A stretch of 64,000 nucleotides of DNA from the NCBI GenBank assembly GCA_964593065.1, contig CAZQGO010000014.1:7218-71217 (forward strand), read 5' to 3'. The position numbers and the translations under genes are program-made. How positions within the stretch are numbered: position 1 is the first letter of the stretch; every line of letters starts with the position of its first letter. Positions 7,294 to 14,773 of this stretch are shown here, one piece after another. The notes under the pieces are model-generated. The model searched no databases and had not been told where the DNA came from. It was given only the letters and a program-made list of their open reading frames with translations. The DNA is from CAZQGO01 sp964593065. Its GTDB lineage: Bacteria; Oederibacteriota; JAAXVQ01.

Positions 7294-8883
7294 TTACAAT
7301 TTTTTCAGGCCGCCCTGGCCTTTGCCCTTGGCGGGGGATTCGTCCGGCTGCGATTTCTTGGAACCGCCTTTTTCCTGCTGCTGGTACTTTTCCCGCTGTT
7401 GCTTGAGCGAACCGGCCTGGGAGCCGGAGGAAGTGCCGGATTTTTCCTTCTCGTAGGAGGACGATTTCTCCATCCGGCGCGAGCCCGTTTCCTGGTCTTG
7501 TTCCTTGCTCTGGACCTTTTCCTTCTCCTTCACCCGGACCTTGCCGTTCTTGTCCTTTTCCTGGTATTGATACTTGTACTTGTACTGAGACTTGCCTTTT
7601 CCCTGGTCTCCCGAGTCGCTTTCCTCTTCCTGTCCCTCTTCCTGATCCTGCTCTTCCACTTCGCCTTTGGCCTTCCCCTTGCCCTTGGCGGCTTGTTCGC
7701 GGGCCTTTTTGTATCGGTCTTGGGCCCGGCTCTCCTTGCCCTTGGAGCTCTTGCCCGGCTTTTCCGGCACGGTTGCGGACCCTTCGTCTTCCCCGGCTTC
7801 CTCGCCGCGCCCAGGGCCCCGTTGGATCACCTGGCCCCGCGACTGCCGGTACTTCTCCTCGGCATCCTTGCGGACCTGCCCCGGCGGCACCTTGGGCACA
7901 ACCCGGCCCTTGGACTCCGGTGTGAAGGCGATCGGCTTGGCCCCGGATTCCGTCTTCCCGGATTCGCGCTCCTGGCGGTAATTTTTCAGCTGTTCCGCCT
8001 CGTCGGTGCCCTCACGGTCCCGCCGGTAGGCGTCCACCTGCTTTTTCTCCTCCTGTTGCCGCTGCTTTTTCTCCCATTGCCAGGGGACCCAGCGGTTCTT
8101 CGTATCGTAATGCCCCGGGACCGGCACGGCGTCGTCCTCGATTTTCTCCAGGCGCCCCGGCGTGTACTTGCCGTGGGCATCCCAGTTCCCCGGAACCCAG
8201 CGGTGTCCGGGGGCAGCGGCCTGCCATTGGCCCGGCACCCAGCGGCCCAGGCCGTTATAGTAGCCGGGGATCCACGCGTAGCCGGAGCGCTGCTGGGGCC
8301 GCCAATATCCCTGTTTCCACTGGCCGTTGGGCTGCCAGAATCCAGGAACCCAGCTCCGTCCCGGCTTCGGCTTGGCCTGCGGCTGCCAGTATCCCTCTTC
8401 CCATTCTCCCCACTTGTTCCAGTGGCCGTGGACCCACGCGTACCCCGTGCGGCGGGCCGGCCGCCAATGACCCTGGATCCAATAGCGCCCGGCCCAGTGG
8501 CCGGGAACCCAGACCCATTGGGAGCCGCGGTTCTTCACGGGCTTCCAATAACCCGGAAGGTAATAGTCTCCGTCCCAGCCGCCGTTCACCCACACGAATC
8601 CGGGACGGACCCGCAGGCGCCAAAATCCCGGTACCGCAATGTCGGCTTGCAGGGCGAAGGTATCCACCCAGAGGTAGGCGGAGCCGGGGTTGGACGTGTC
8701 GGCCGGCAAAATGAGCGGAGTGTTGGCGTCGTAGGCCACGTCCGCCACATCCTCCTCCGGGGATAGGACGTAGGGCTGGTCTCCCGGATACACGGTTTGG
8801 GGTCTTTCCTGCACGACGTATCTCACGTGACAGCCCGTCAGGCCCAGCAAAAACACACCCGCTGCCATCCATCTCATCCACAT
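7294..8883 (-). CDS. YXWGXW-repeat lipoprotein with long charged C-terminal tail
   Basis: The protein has 529 residues. A lipobox (LLGLTGC) lies near residue 18. Residues about 80-280 carry many Trp/Tyr-rich repeats of the YXWGXW type (VPGFW, LPGYW, VPGHW, IQGHW, VHGHWNKWGEW, VPGFWQPNGQW, IPGYY, VPGNW). The C-terminal half from about 285 is low complexity and very rich in Lys, Glu, Gln, Gly and Arg, likely disordered or coiled. YXWGXW proteins are exported proteins of unknown function. The ATG at 8883 follows AGGAGG; an ATG at 8877 is possible. The gene ends at the terminator at 7240-7270. Confidence 0.88.
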   Translation of the reverse strand: MWMRWMAAGVFLLGLTGCHVRYVVQERPQTVYPGDQPYVLSPEEDVADVAYDANTPLILPADTSNPGSAYLWVDTFALQADIAVPGFWRLRVRPGFVWVNGGWDGDYYLPGYWKPVKNRGSQWVWVPGHWAGRYWIQGHWRPARRTGYAWVHGHWNKWGEWEEGYWQPQAKPKPGRSWVPGFWQPNGQWKQGYWRPQQRSGYAWIPGYYNGLGRWVPGQWQAAAPGHRWVPGNWDAHGKYTPGRLEKIEDDAVPVPGHYDTKNRWVPWQWEKKQRQQEEKKQVDAYRRDREGTDEAEQLKNYRQERESGKTESGAKPIAFTPESKGRVVPKVPPGQVRKDAEEKYRQSRGQVIQRGPGRGEEAGEDEGSATVPEKPGKSSKGKESRAQDRYKKAREQAAKGKGKAKGEVEEQDQEEGQEEESDSGDQGKGKSQYKYKYQYQEKDKNGKVRVKEKEKVQSKEQDQETGSRRMEKSSSYEKEKSGTSSGSQAGSLKQQREKYQQQEKGGSKKSQPDESPAKGKGQGGLKKL

Positions 8884-8938
8884 GGTGGGATATCCTCCTC
8901 AGCCGGGGAAGCGGCCGGCGCCAGCTTTGAAAACAGGC

Positions 8939-9334
8939 CTACTGGTACTGGAAAACCTTGATCAGGTAGTTATCTCCGGTGAGCATGCCGAACAAATACA
9001 CTTTTCCGAAGGTCCAGGACACGGCGCACGTGCGCGAACTGGCCACGGCGTCCTGCCAGCCGTCGGACATGAGCGTCCAGATGTCCGGGGAGGAACTTAA
9101 GGACCAGTACGCCTCCACGAAGGTGTCCGCGCGCCGGTTGAGGATCTCCGGCACCTCGATCTCGAAATCACCGTCCGAGGCCAGGGTGCCGGTGTATTCA
9201 TGCAACAGTGCGACGCCCGGAGTCCCGGGCTGCCCGGCGGGGCCGGTGGGCCCCATGGGGCCTTCCTTGCCCGTGCAGCTGCTCAGCAGTGCCACCGCCG
9301 TCACCATGGCGGTGTAGAAAAATAATTTGCGCAT
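8939..9334 (-). CDS. lipoprotein with collagen-like segment
   Basis: This 131-residue protein has a lipobox (LLSSC) at about residue 20, directly followed by KEG and Gly-X-Y triplets (GPMGPTGPAGQPGTPG) and then a C-terminal domain of about 90 residues that looks globular. Short collagen-like Gly-Pro-rich segments after a lipoprotein signal can form trimers and space a domain off the membrane. The start at 9334 follows a GAAGGGGG site; the frame is open upstream without one. It lies 55 bases upstream of the YXWGXW gene on the same strand, so co-expression is likely. The C-terminal domain is not recognised. Confidence 0.8.
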   Translation of the reverse strand: MRKLFFYTAMVTAVALLSSCTGKEGPMGPTGPAGQPGTPGVALLHEYTGTLASDGDFEIEVPEILNRRADTFVEAYWSLSSSPDIWTLMSDGWQDAVASSRTCAVSWTFGKVYLFGMLTGDNYLIKVFQYQ

Positions 9335-9611
9335 GATTGCTTCCCCCTTCTTTTGGTGATCCGCGATCCCCGGGATGTCCGCGTCTTTTCGGCCCCACGG
9401 CTGATAAAACCCCGTGAAGCGGGTTTGGTTTCGCCTTCGCAGGCTGGCGCGAAACCTGTCCGGAAACCCGCTGCCGAGTATGAATTTCATTATAGTCAGA
9501 AACGGGCCGGAACAAAACGAAATTCCGCCTGCCGCAATATTTTCCCGTCCGCTGAACCGGCCGCCCCCTCCGCCCTCAGCCGTCCTGCAAGCGGATCCCG
9601 AGTCGGGTTGG

Positions 9612-9950
9612 TTACGGAAGCGGCTGCTTCCACATTTTCAGGGTGCTGTACTGGTTGCTGGACCAGGGCCAGAACATGGCGACAACGGCCATGCCGTCGA
9701 ACAGCCGGTAAAACAGGGTCTGGTTTTTCTGGATGCCGCCGTAGGCCTCGGTCACGGCCTTGGCCTCCCGGGACGGCGAGGTGCCGGCCGCTTTGAAGGG
9801 CGGCCCCAGGTGCCGGCCCAAGTGCTCGGTCCATTGCGGTATGGCGTTTTGCGTGATCACGACTTCAAAATAATCTTCCGATTTTCCGCGCTGCTCGACG
9901 ACTTCCAAATTCAGGATGGGTTCCAAAATTTCATCCCACGGGTTTGGCAC
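9612..9950 (-). CDS. hypothetical protein
   Basis: An open frame encodes about 112 residues from a GTG at 9950 preceded by GGAAAGG; a TTG at 9974 is the alternative and has no site. The protein is of mixed composition (EILEPILNLEVVEQ at the start, FYRLFDGMAVVAMFWPW near the end), has no signal peptide and matches no family that I know. Its codon pattern and sensible composition support a real gene, but the start is uncertain. Confidence 0.5.
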   Translation of the reverse strand: MPNPWDEILEPILNLEVVEQRGKSEDYFEVVITQNAIPQWTEHLGRHLGPPFKAAGTSPSREAKAVTEAYGGIQKNQTLFYRLFDGMAVVAMFWPWSSNQYSTLKMWKQPLP

Positions 9951-10103
9951 AGGACCGCCTTTCCAAGCCGGCAAACCGGCTGAAACAAAATTCCCTTCTC
10001 ATTTTTACCACGAATTCGCCGCGGCAGACAACCTCCGTCTGGAACGCCGCCGCAAATTTTTCCTCCCCCCGGCCGGCTGCCGTCCGTCCGGACCCGGACC
10101 GGA

Positions 10104-10511
10104 TCACCGCCAGCTCGCCAGGATGCCGCCCATCAGCGCCGTACCGAGCAGGGTGCAGGAGATATTGATGAGGTACAAGCGCCACGGCCGTTGTTCAAAA
10201 ACAGCGTTCATGCCCGTGGTGGTGGCCACGAAACCCCCGGACAGGCACAGACCGCCAAGAAAACCGCCGGTGAAGGTTCGGATCTGCATGAGTCCGAGAA
10301 AGTACCCCAGCACGTAGGCGGTGATCAACGCCGCCGCCAGGGCCGCCAGCATGCCCGCCAGCATGCTTTTGTTCCTGTCTTCGGATGTGAGTTTCACCAG
10401 CTCCGCCCAGGTCTTGGCGAACAGGACCGGGGAATACCACAACGCCCCCAGTAGAAAATTGGCCAAGGCGGCGATCAGGACGGCCGGCAGGCTGACGTAG
10501 ACGTGGGGCAT
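10104..10511 (-). CDS. DUF1761-type integral membrane protein
   Basis: The protein has 135 residues and four predicted transmembrane helices. It starts with the pattern PAVLIAALANFLLGALWYSP, typical of DUF1761 small membrane proteins, and has a conserved Gly/Thr-rich second half (GGFLGGLCLSGGFVATTTG). Function is unknown for the family. The ATG at 10511 follows GAAGGAGG. It lies 130 bases downstream of the flavin-binding gene on the same strand. Confidence 0.82.
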   Translation of the reverse strand: MPHVYVSLPAVLIAALANFLLGALWYSPVLFAKTWAELVKLTSEDRNKSMLAGMLAALAAALITAYVLGYFLGLMQIRTFTGGFLGGLCLSGGFVATTTGMNAVFEQRPWRLYLINISCTLLGTALMGGILASWR

Positions 10512-10641
10512 GAGAAGGCCTCCTTCCTTGCCGTTCGGGATGAGTGCTTTGAAAATTTTCCGGTAGGGTGATTCCCCCGTCGTTCCCTCACGCCGAGGCC
10601 GCCGCGCCGAGGGACCGCGGCCCGGCCCGCTTTCCGCCGGC

Positions 10642-11124
10642 TCAGGCCTGGGGCGGAAGGTAGTGCTTGGACTGCTTGCCGGTCATTTCCTCGATCTCCA
10701 CCTTGATGACCACCATTTTGCCCAGGGGATCCTCCTCGTAGTTCCAGACCGCGTTGCCGGCATAATGCCGCATGATCACGTTGAGGGCCTCGATCTTTTC
10801 CCCCACGTTCTCCACGATGGCGGCCCGCCCGCGGCCGATGACGCTCTGGTACTTCGTTTCCCACTTGCAGGCCTGGTGCTCGTTCGGCAACAGCTCCACC
10901 TCCCCTTCCAGCTCGAAACCCACGCGGGGATTTTCCCGGAGCATTTCGATTTTCCTGCCCCGCGGCGCACAGTGGAAATACAGGCAAGGATGGGCGTAGC
11001 CGAAGTTCATGGGCACGATATACGGTTGATCGTGGAGGGAAAAAGCGCAGCGGCAAACCTGGGCCTTGTGAATGATCGTTTCCAGCTGGGCCAGGTCCTT
11101 GATTTCACGCCCGGGATGGCGCAT
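10642..11124 (-). CDS. pyridoxamine 5'-phosphate oxidase-related flavin-binding protein
   Basis: This 160-residue protein follows the Nim/PNPOx-like split-barrel pattern: an opening REIKDLAQLETIIHKAQVCR, then QPYIVPMNFGYAHPCLYFHC, then GRKIEMLRENPRVGFE. Members bind FMN or F420 and act in cofactor reduction; some give nitroimidazole resistance by reducing nitro groups. The cysteine-containing CRCAF segment is seen in Nim-like members. The ATG at 11124 has a poor ribosome site. It could work on the same kind of substrate as the nitroreductase at the window start, but that is speculation. Confidence 0.85.
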   Translation of the reverse strand: MRHPGREIKDLAQLETIIHKAQVCRCAFSLHDQPYIVPMNFGYAHPCLYFHCAPRGRKIEMLRENPRVGFELEGEVELLPNEHQACKWETKYQSVIGRGRAAIVENVGEKIEALNVIMRHYAGNAVWNYEEDPLGKMVVIKVEIEEMTGKQSKHYLPPQA

Positions 11125-11417
11125 CCGGAGAAGCCCCCGCGTAAAAGAAATTTCGGCCGGGCCGGCGGGTCCGCTTTCGCCTGACCGGCTCCCAGAACGC
11201 TATTATACTGCAGACCCGCGCTCAGACCACGCGCTTTTACATTTTTTTGGGGAGGAAAGTAATATCGCCATGCATGCGACCGGTACTCGTAGCCAGAAAA
11301 TCGCGGCGAGGCTTCACGCGGAATTCGAGTTGCATTCAGCCTGTCCGCCGGAGCGGTGCCAATCGGTTTCCAGGTCAGGAGAGTCCGGAAAGGTGTGAAC
11401 CGGGCGGGGCGCAGGGC

Positions 11418-11822
11418 TTAAAAGTTCTGGTCGAAGGGCTCTTCCACCGAGTCGTTGTACAGGTTGAAGATGTTCGACAGGCCGCTGAGGGTGAAGAGCC
11501 GTTTGATGTGATCCTGCATGTTTGCGATCCGCAGGTCGCCGTTTAACTGGCGCGCCTGCTGCAGGCAGGCGACCATGACGCCCCAGGCCTTGGAGCTGAT
11601 GTGGGACACGGCCGCCAAGTCCACGACGAGGTTGACCTTGCCCTCCTGGAGCAGTCGCTGCAGGCTGGCCTCGAATTCCTCCACGGCCTGGCTGTTCAGG
11701 CCGTCCTGCAGCACCACCCACGCCGGTTCCCCGGCCGCGGAAGCGGCCGGCACCGGCGCCGGCGGGTCGGTGAATTCCGGGCGCTGCGGGAGCCATTTCC
11801 TGATCCGGTCCCATAAATCCAC
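11418..11822 (-). CDS. STAS-domain protein (anti-sigma factor antagonist-like)
   Basis: This 134-residue protein starts at GTG 11822, with GGGAG located in the end of the upstream gene. After a Pro/Ala-rich stretch (about 18-32), residues 35-130 form a STAS domain: VVLQDGLNSQAVEEFEASLQ, then LVVDLAAVSHISSKAWGVMV, where serines of the SS motif are the usual phosphorylation site. STAS proteins bind anti-sigma or kinase partners. No partner-switching kinase or phosphatase is nearby. It is coupled to the membrane-protein gene 4 bases upstream. Confidence 0.85.
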   Translation of the reverse strand: MDLWDRIRKWLPQRPEFTDPPAPVPAASAAGEPAWVVLQDGLNSQAVEEFEASLQRLLQEGKVNLVVDLAAVSHISSKAWGVMVACLQQARQLNGDLRIANMQDHIKRLFTLSGLSNIFNLYNDSVEEPFDQNF

Positions 11823-11826
11823 GGCG

Positions 11827-12231
11827 TCAATTCTCCCGGACGATAGTCAGCCACAACGCGGCGGTCAAGCCCCAAACCGCGTTGAAGAGCAACACCTGCA
11901 CGAAGGTGAAGGTCCCGAGCTGGGCGCCGAACATCCCCTGCCCGCGGGCGGGAAACACCACCAGCAGCTGCACCAGCGAGGGCGCCAGGCTCAGCCACAG
12001 GCCCTTGGCCAGCGGCCCGGCCTTCAGAGGCAGCAGAAAGACCAGGCCCCAGATTCCGCCCCAGACCACGCGCTGGTACAGCATGGGCCGGTTCAACCCC
12101 TGCGCCAGGTGAAAGCCGTGAGCGGAAGCCGCCCCCAGGCTCTTGTAGAGCCCGACCGCCACGGCGTTGGCCAGGCCGCCGAGAGCCCCGGCGGCGAAAA
12201 AGACCGTCAAGCGTCGCAGGAAATTCGCCAT
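11827..12231 (-). CDS. small integral membrane protein
   Basis: This 134-residue protein has four hydrophobic helices (around residues 8-25, 52-70, 78-92 and 108-128) and Gly/Ala-rich faces (AGALGGLANAVAVGLYKSLG). I do not recognise a family with certainty. The ATG at 12231 has a weak site. It is followed after 4 bases by the STAS gene, which suggests a shared regulatory or transport role. Confidence 0.7.
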   Translation of the reverse strand: MANFLRRLTVFFAAGALGGLANAVAVGLYKSLGAASAHGFHLAQGLNRPMLYQRVVWGGIWGLVFLLPLKAGPLAKGLWLSLAPSLVQLLVVFPARGQGMFGAQLGTFTFVQVLLFNAVWGLTAALWLTIVREN

Positions 12232-12564
12232 GGATCAGGAACGCCCCTTCCCGGGTGCACGGGTCTTCGCGACCTGAATGCAGCCCGGCTCTCGTCCGCC
12301 GCCTGCTCACGGATTTCTATTCCCTTACCGGCATTGTATCATAAAAAGCCCGCGCCCGGCACGCAAACCTAATTTGAAAAATCGGATTGCCGGCCGGCTG
12401 CCGGCGCCGACTTGTTTGCGGTGAAGACGGCCGGAAGCGGGAGGTTCGTATTTGCTTGTCTCTTCGGGCCGGCGGCTGTAAGATTTGAACCCGCGCCGGG
12501 ATCGAGCCCTGATTTTTTCCGCGGGGGGGGCCTCCCGGCGCATTCCCGCAAGGAGTTTTCCGGC

Positions 12565-13233
12565 ATGTGCGGACGTTTCTGGCAAGTCGGCGAATTGCCC
12601 CTGCTCCGGCAGGCGTTCCAGGTCGAGGCGTTCCGCGACCCGGCGGCCACGCATTTTAATGTCGCTCCCGGGCAGAGGGCGGGCGTCCTGGTCAATTCGG
12701 GCCAGGGAATCACCTGGGTCCAGATGCAATGGGGCTTAATCCCCCACTGGGCCAAGGATCCCGGGATTGGCCGCAAGATGATCAATGCCCGGGCGGAAAC
12801 CATCACCGAGAAGCCCAGTTACAAGCGCCTCTTCCGTCATCAGCGCTGCCTGGTCCCCTGCGGGGGATTTTACGAATGGAAATCCGCGGGCAAGTTTAAA
12901 ACGCCTTATCTGATCCGCATGAAATCGCGGGAACTATTCGGCCTGGCCGGACTGTGGGGCGAATGGCGGCCTCCGCAGGGTCCGCCCCTTCTGACCTTCA
13001 CCATCATCACCACCGCGGCCAACAAATTCATGCGGGCCATCCATGCCCGCATGCCGGTGATCATTCCCAAGGGGAAAATCGCGGCCTGGCTGGATCCCCT
13101 GGCGTATGATCCCCAGGCCCTGCTGCCCCTGCTGCAAACCCCGGCCGTGCTGGAACTCGAAGCCTACCCGGTCTCCAAGCTCGTCAACCTTCCGAAAAAC
13201 GACTCTCCGGACTGCATCCAGCCCCTGGCCTAG
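12565..13233 (+). CDS. SRAP-family (YedK/HMCES) DNA abasic-site cross-linking protein
   Basis: The protein has 222 residues and starts MCGRF. Removal of Met exposes Cys2, the catalytic residue that forms a thiazolidine bond with abasic sites in single-stranded DNA. Family motifs follow: FNVAPGQ, WGLIPHW, INARAET, RCLVPCGGFYEW, then FTIITTAANKFMRAIHARMPVI with the active-site His. The start is fixed by Cys2 and an AAGGAG site, although the frame is open upstream. It acts in the cytoplasm on stalled or damaged forks and is often linked to the SOS response. It stands alone. Confidence 0.95.
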   Translation: MCGRFWQVGELPLLRQAFQVEAFRDPAATHFNVAPGQRAGVLVNSGQGITWVQMQWGLIPHWAKDPGIGRKMINARAETITEKPSYKRLFRHQRCLVPCGGFYEWKSAGKFKTPYLIRMKSRELFGLAGLWGEWRPPQGPPLLTFTIITTAANKFMRAIHARMPVIIPKGKIAAWLDPLAYDPQALLPLLQTPAVLELEAYPVSKLVNLPKNDSPDCIQPLA

Positions 13234-13261
13234 GCGCCGCGTAACCCACCCCTCCCCGGGT

Positions 13262-13456
13262 TTACTCGGCGGAGGCCGGTTGGGTCTGGGCGGTGCGTTT
13301 CTGGCCCTGGTGGCGCTGGTAGAAGTCCCGGATCGCGTCCAAGTGCTCCAGGATCAGCTTGGCCTTGGACAGGCCGAAGGTGAAGCCGTACCTGTCGTTT
13401 TCCCCCTGCTTAAGTGTAATGACCGGATTTCCCTTGAACTCGCCGATGGTGACCAT
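13262..13456 (-). CDS. small conserved protein of unknown function
   Basis: This 64-residue protein starts at ATG 13456 after a GGGAGG site. It has the pattern GEFKGNPVITLKQG, then FTFGLSKAKLILEHLDAIRD, a compact beta-hairpin plus helix that I associate with short conserved hypothetical proteins. The tail is Gln/Thr-rich. It is convergent with the SRAP gene. Confidence 0.7.
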   Translation of the reverse strand: MVTIGEFKGNPVITLKQGENDRYGFTFGLSKAKLILEHLDAIRDFYQRHQGQKRTAQTQPASAE

Positions 13457-13579
13457 TGCCTTTCCTCCCGGTGCTGCCGGCTTCCGCGGGCCTGCGCTGC
13501 CCGACGCATGATTTGGACAGGATACCAGAAGAAGAAGTTGCGCGCGACTTGAAAAACCCGGCCGATAAAATTTTCTCGC

Positions 13580-13609
13580 TTGACTTTGTTTGCCGCCGCT
13601 TTCTATAAT
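13580..13609 (+). promoter_or_regulatory. sigma-70-type promoter of the GGDEF gene
   Basis: TTGACT at 13580-13585 and TATAAT at 13604-13609 are separated by 18 bases, about 50 bases before the start codon. Confidence 0.65.
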
Positions 13610-13656
13610 TTAGCTTCTTTACGGGACGGTGCCCATTCCAAGCCTCGCAGGTTTTT

Positions 13657-14625
13657 ATGACACCTAAAAAGACCGTGGCCAAGCCGAGGGACGCCCTCGA
13701 AGACAAGCCGAAACACTTCACCCAGCCCTTCTCGCTGCAACCCGAGGAAAAAGACTTCATCCGCTGGATGTCCAAGGACGTGGCCGTGCTGGATTACTAC
13801 GCCGGCCAGACGGAAAAAGTCCCCCGCGAGTTATGGATCACCCTGGAAACCCTGCGCATGAACAAGGGCAAGGACCTGTACGTGGAGCTCCTGTACGCCC
13901 TCACCCACCGATATTTCCCCCCGGAAGACGCCAAGAAACTCTGGGACTTGGTGGTCACGCACAAGAAATTCCTGTCCAAAAAACTGGGACGCGAGGTCGG
14001 CATCAAGGTGGCGGTTCTGGATTACATCGGGGAGCAATCCGGCCACTTGAAGGACCTGCAGCTTTTTCCCGAAGAGGACATCGACAGCCTCCTGCTGTTC
14101 GCCAACGAGGACGGCTTGACCGGTCTGTACAACCACCGGTATTTTCAGGAGCGCTTGCATTACGAGGTCCAGCGCTGTAAGCGCTACCGGCGCCCCTTCA
14201 GCCTCTTTCTGCTCGACCTGGACAATTTCAAGGCCTACAACGACAGCTACGGGCATCTCAAAGGCGACGTCCTGCTGCGGGAAATCGGCACTTTTTTCAA
14301 ATCCACCTGCCGCGAGGCGGACGTGGTGGCCCGGTACGGCGGCGACGAATTCGCGTTCATCCTGCCGGAAACCAACGGCCAGCAGGCCGTGGCGGCCGTC
14401 CGGCGCCTGCACAAGGCCTTCCGGGCGTTTCGTTTCGGAAACCCGCTGCCGCAGGTCGCCCCGCCCATCACCATTTCGGTTGGCGTCTCCACTTTTCCCA
14501 AGGACGGCGGAGAGGCCGAGTCGCTGGTGCAGGGCGCGGACCAGGCTTTGTACCGGGCCAAACGGGGCGGCCGGAACCGCTTCTGCCTGGCACAGCGGCC
14601 GGGACACAAGCCAAAAGGCAAGTGA
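13657..14625 (+). CDS. diguanylate cyclase (GGDEF) with a novel N-terminal domain
   Basis: This 322-residue protein has residues about 25-150 forming an unrecognised helical domain and about 155-310 forming a GGDEF domain. The active site GGDEF is intact (ARYGGDEFAF), and the inhibitory site RxxD (READ) lies five residues before it, so c-di-GMP synthesis with product inhibition is expected. There is no membrane segment or signal peptide. The N-terminal domain is closely shared with the GGDEF protein at 17007-18026 (SKD.. LDY.AG, VPR.LW, LTHK/R..F, KLGR.VG..VAVLD). The start was chosen after a modest CGCAGG site downstream of a good promoter. Confidence 0.92.
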   Translation: MTPKKTVAKPRDALEDKPKHFTQPFSLQPEEKDFIRWMSKDVAVLDYYAGQTEKVPRELWITLETLRMNKGKDLYVELLYALTHRYFPPEDAKKLWDLVVTHKKFLSKKLGREVGIKVAVLDYIGEQSGHLKDLQLFPEEDIDSLLLFANEDGLTGLYNHRYFQERLHYEVQRCKRYRRPFSLFLLDLDNFKAYNDSYGHLKGDVLLREIGTFFKSTCREADVVARYGGDEFAFILPETNGQQAVAAVRRLHKAFRAFRFGNPLPQVAPPITISVGVSTFPKDGGEAESLVQGADQALYRAKRGGRNRFCLAQRPGHKPKGK

Positions 14626-14773
14626 CCGGAACGGCGCGCGCTTTTTTCCGGCGGCGCGGCCCGGTTCGCTTTCGGCCCGCATCCGCGCGGCCTGCCGGCG
14701 GGCGCCGGGAGGAATTTCCCCGGGATTCCGGCTGCCGGATCCCGGGTAGGGCATTCGGTTCACAGGAGGACGT

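Noticed and set aside
11341..11356. TTGGCACC with GG-GC spacing, a second possible sigma-54 site (minus)
   Set aside because: The -12 half matches poorly and it lies over 200 bases from the next gene start.
11271..11398. Possible 42-codon plus-strand gene after a GGGGAGG
   Set aside because: The ribosome site is about 14 bases from the ATG, the peptide looks random, and there is no terminator or conserved feature.
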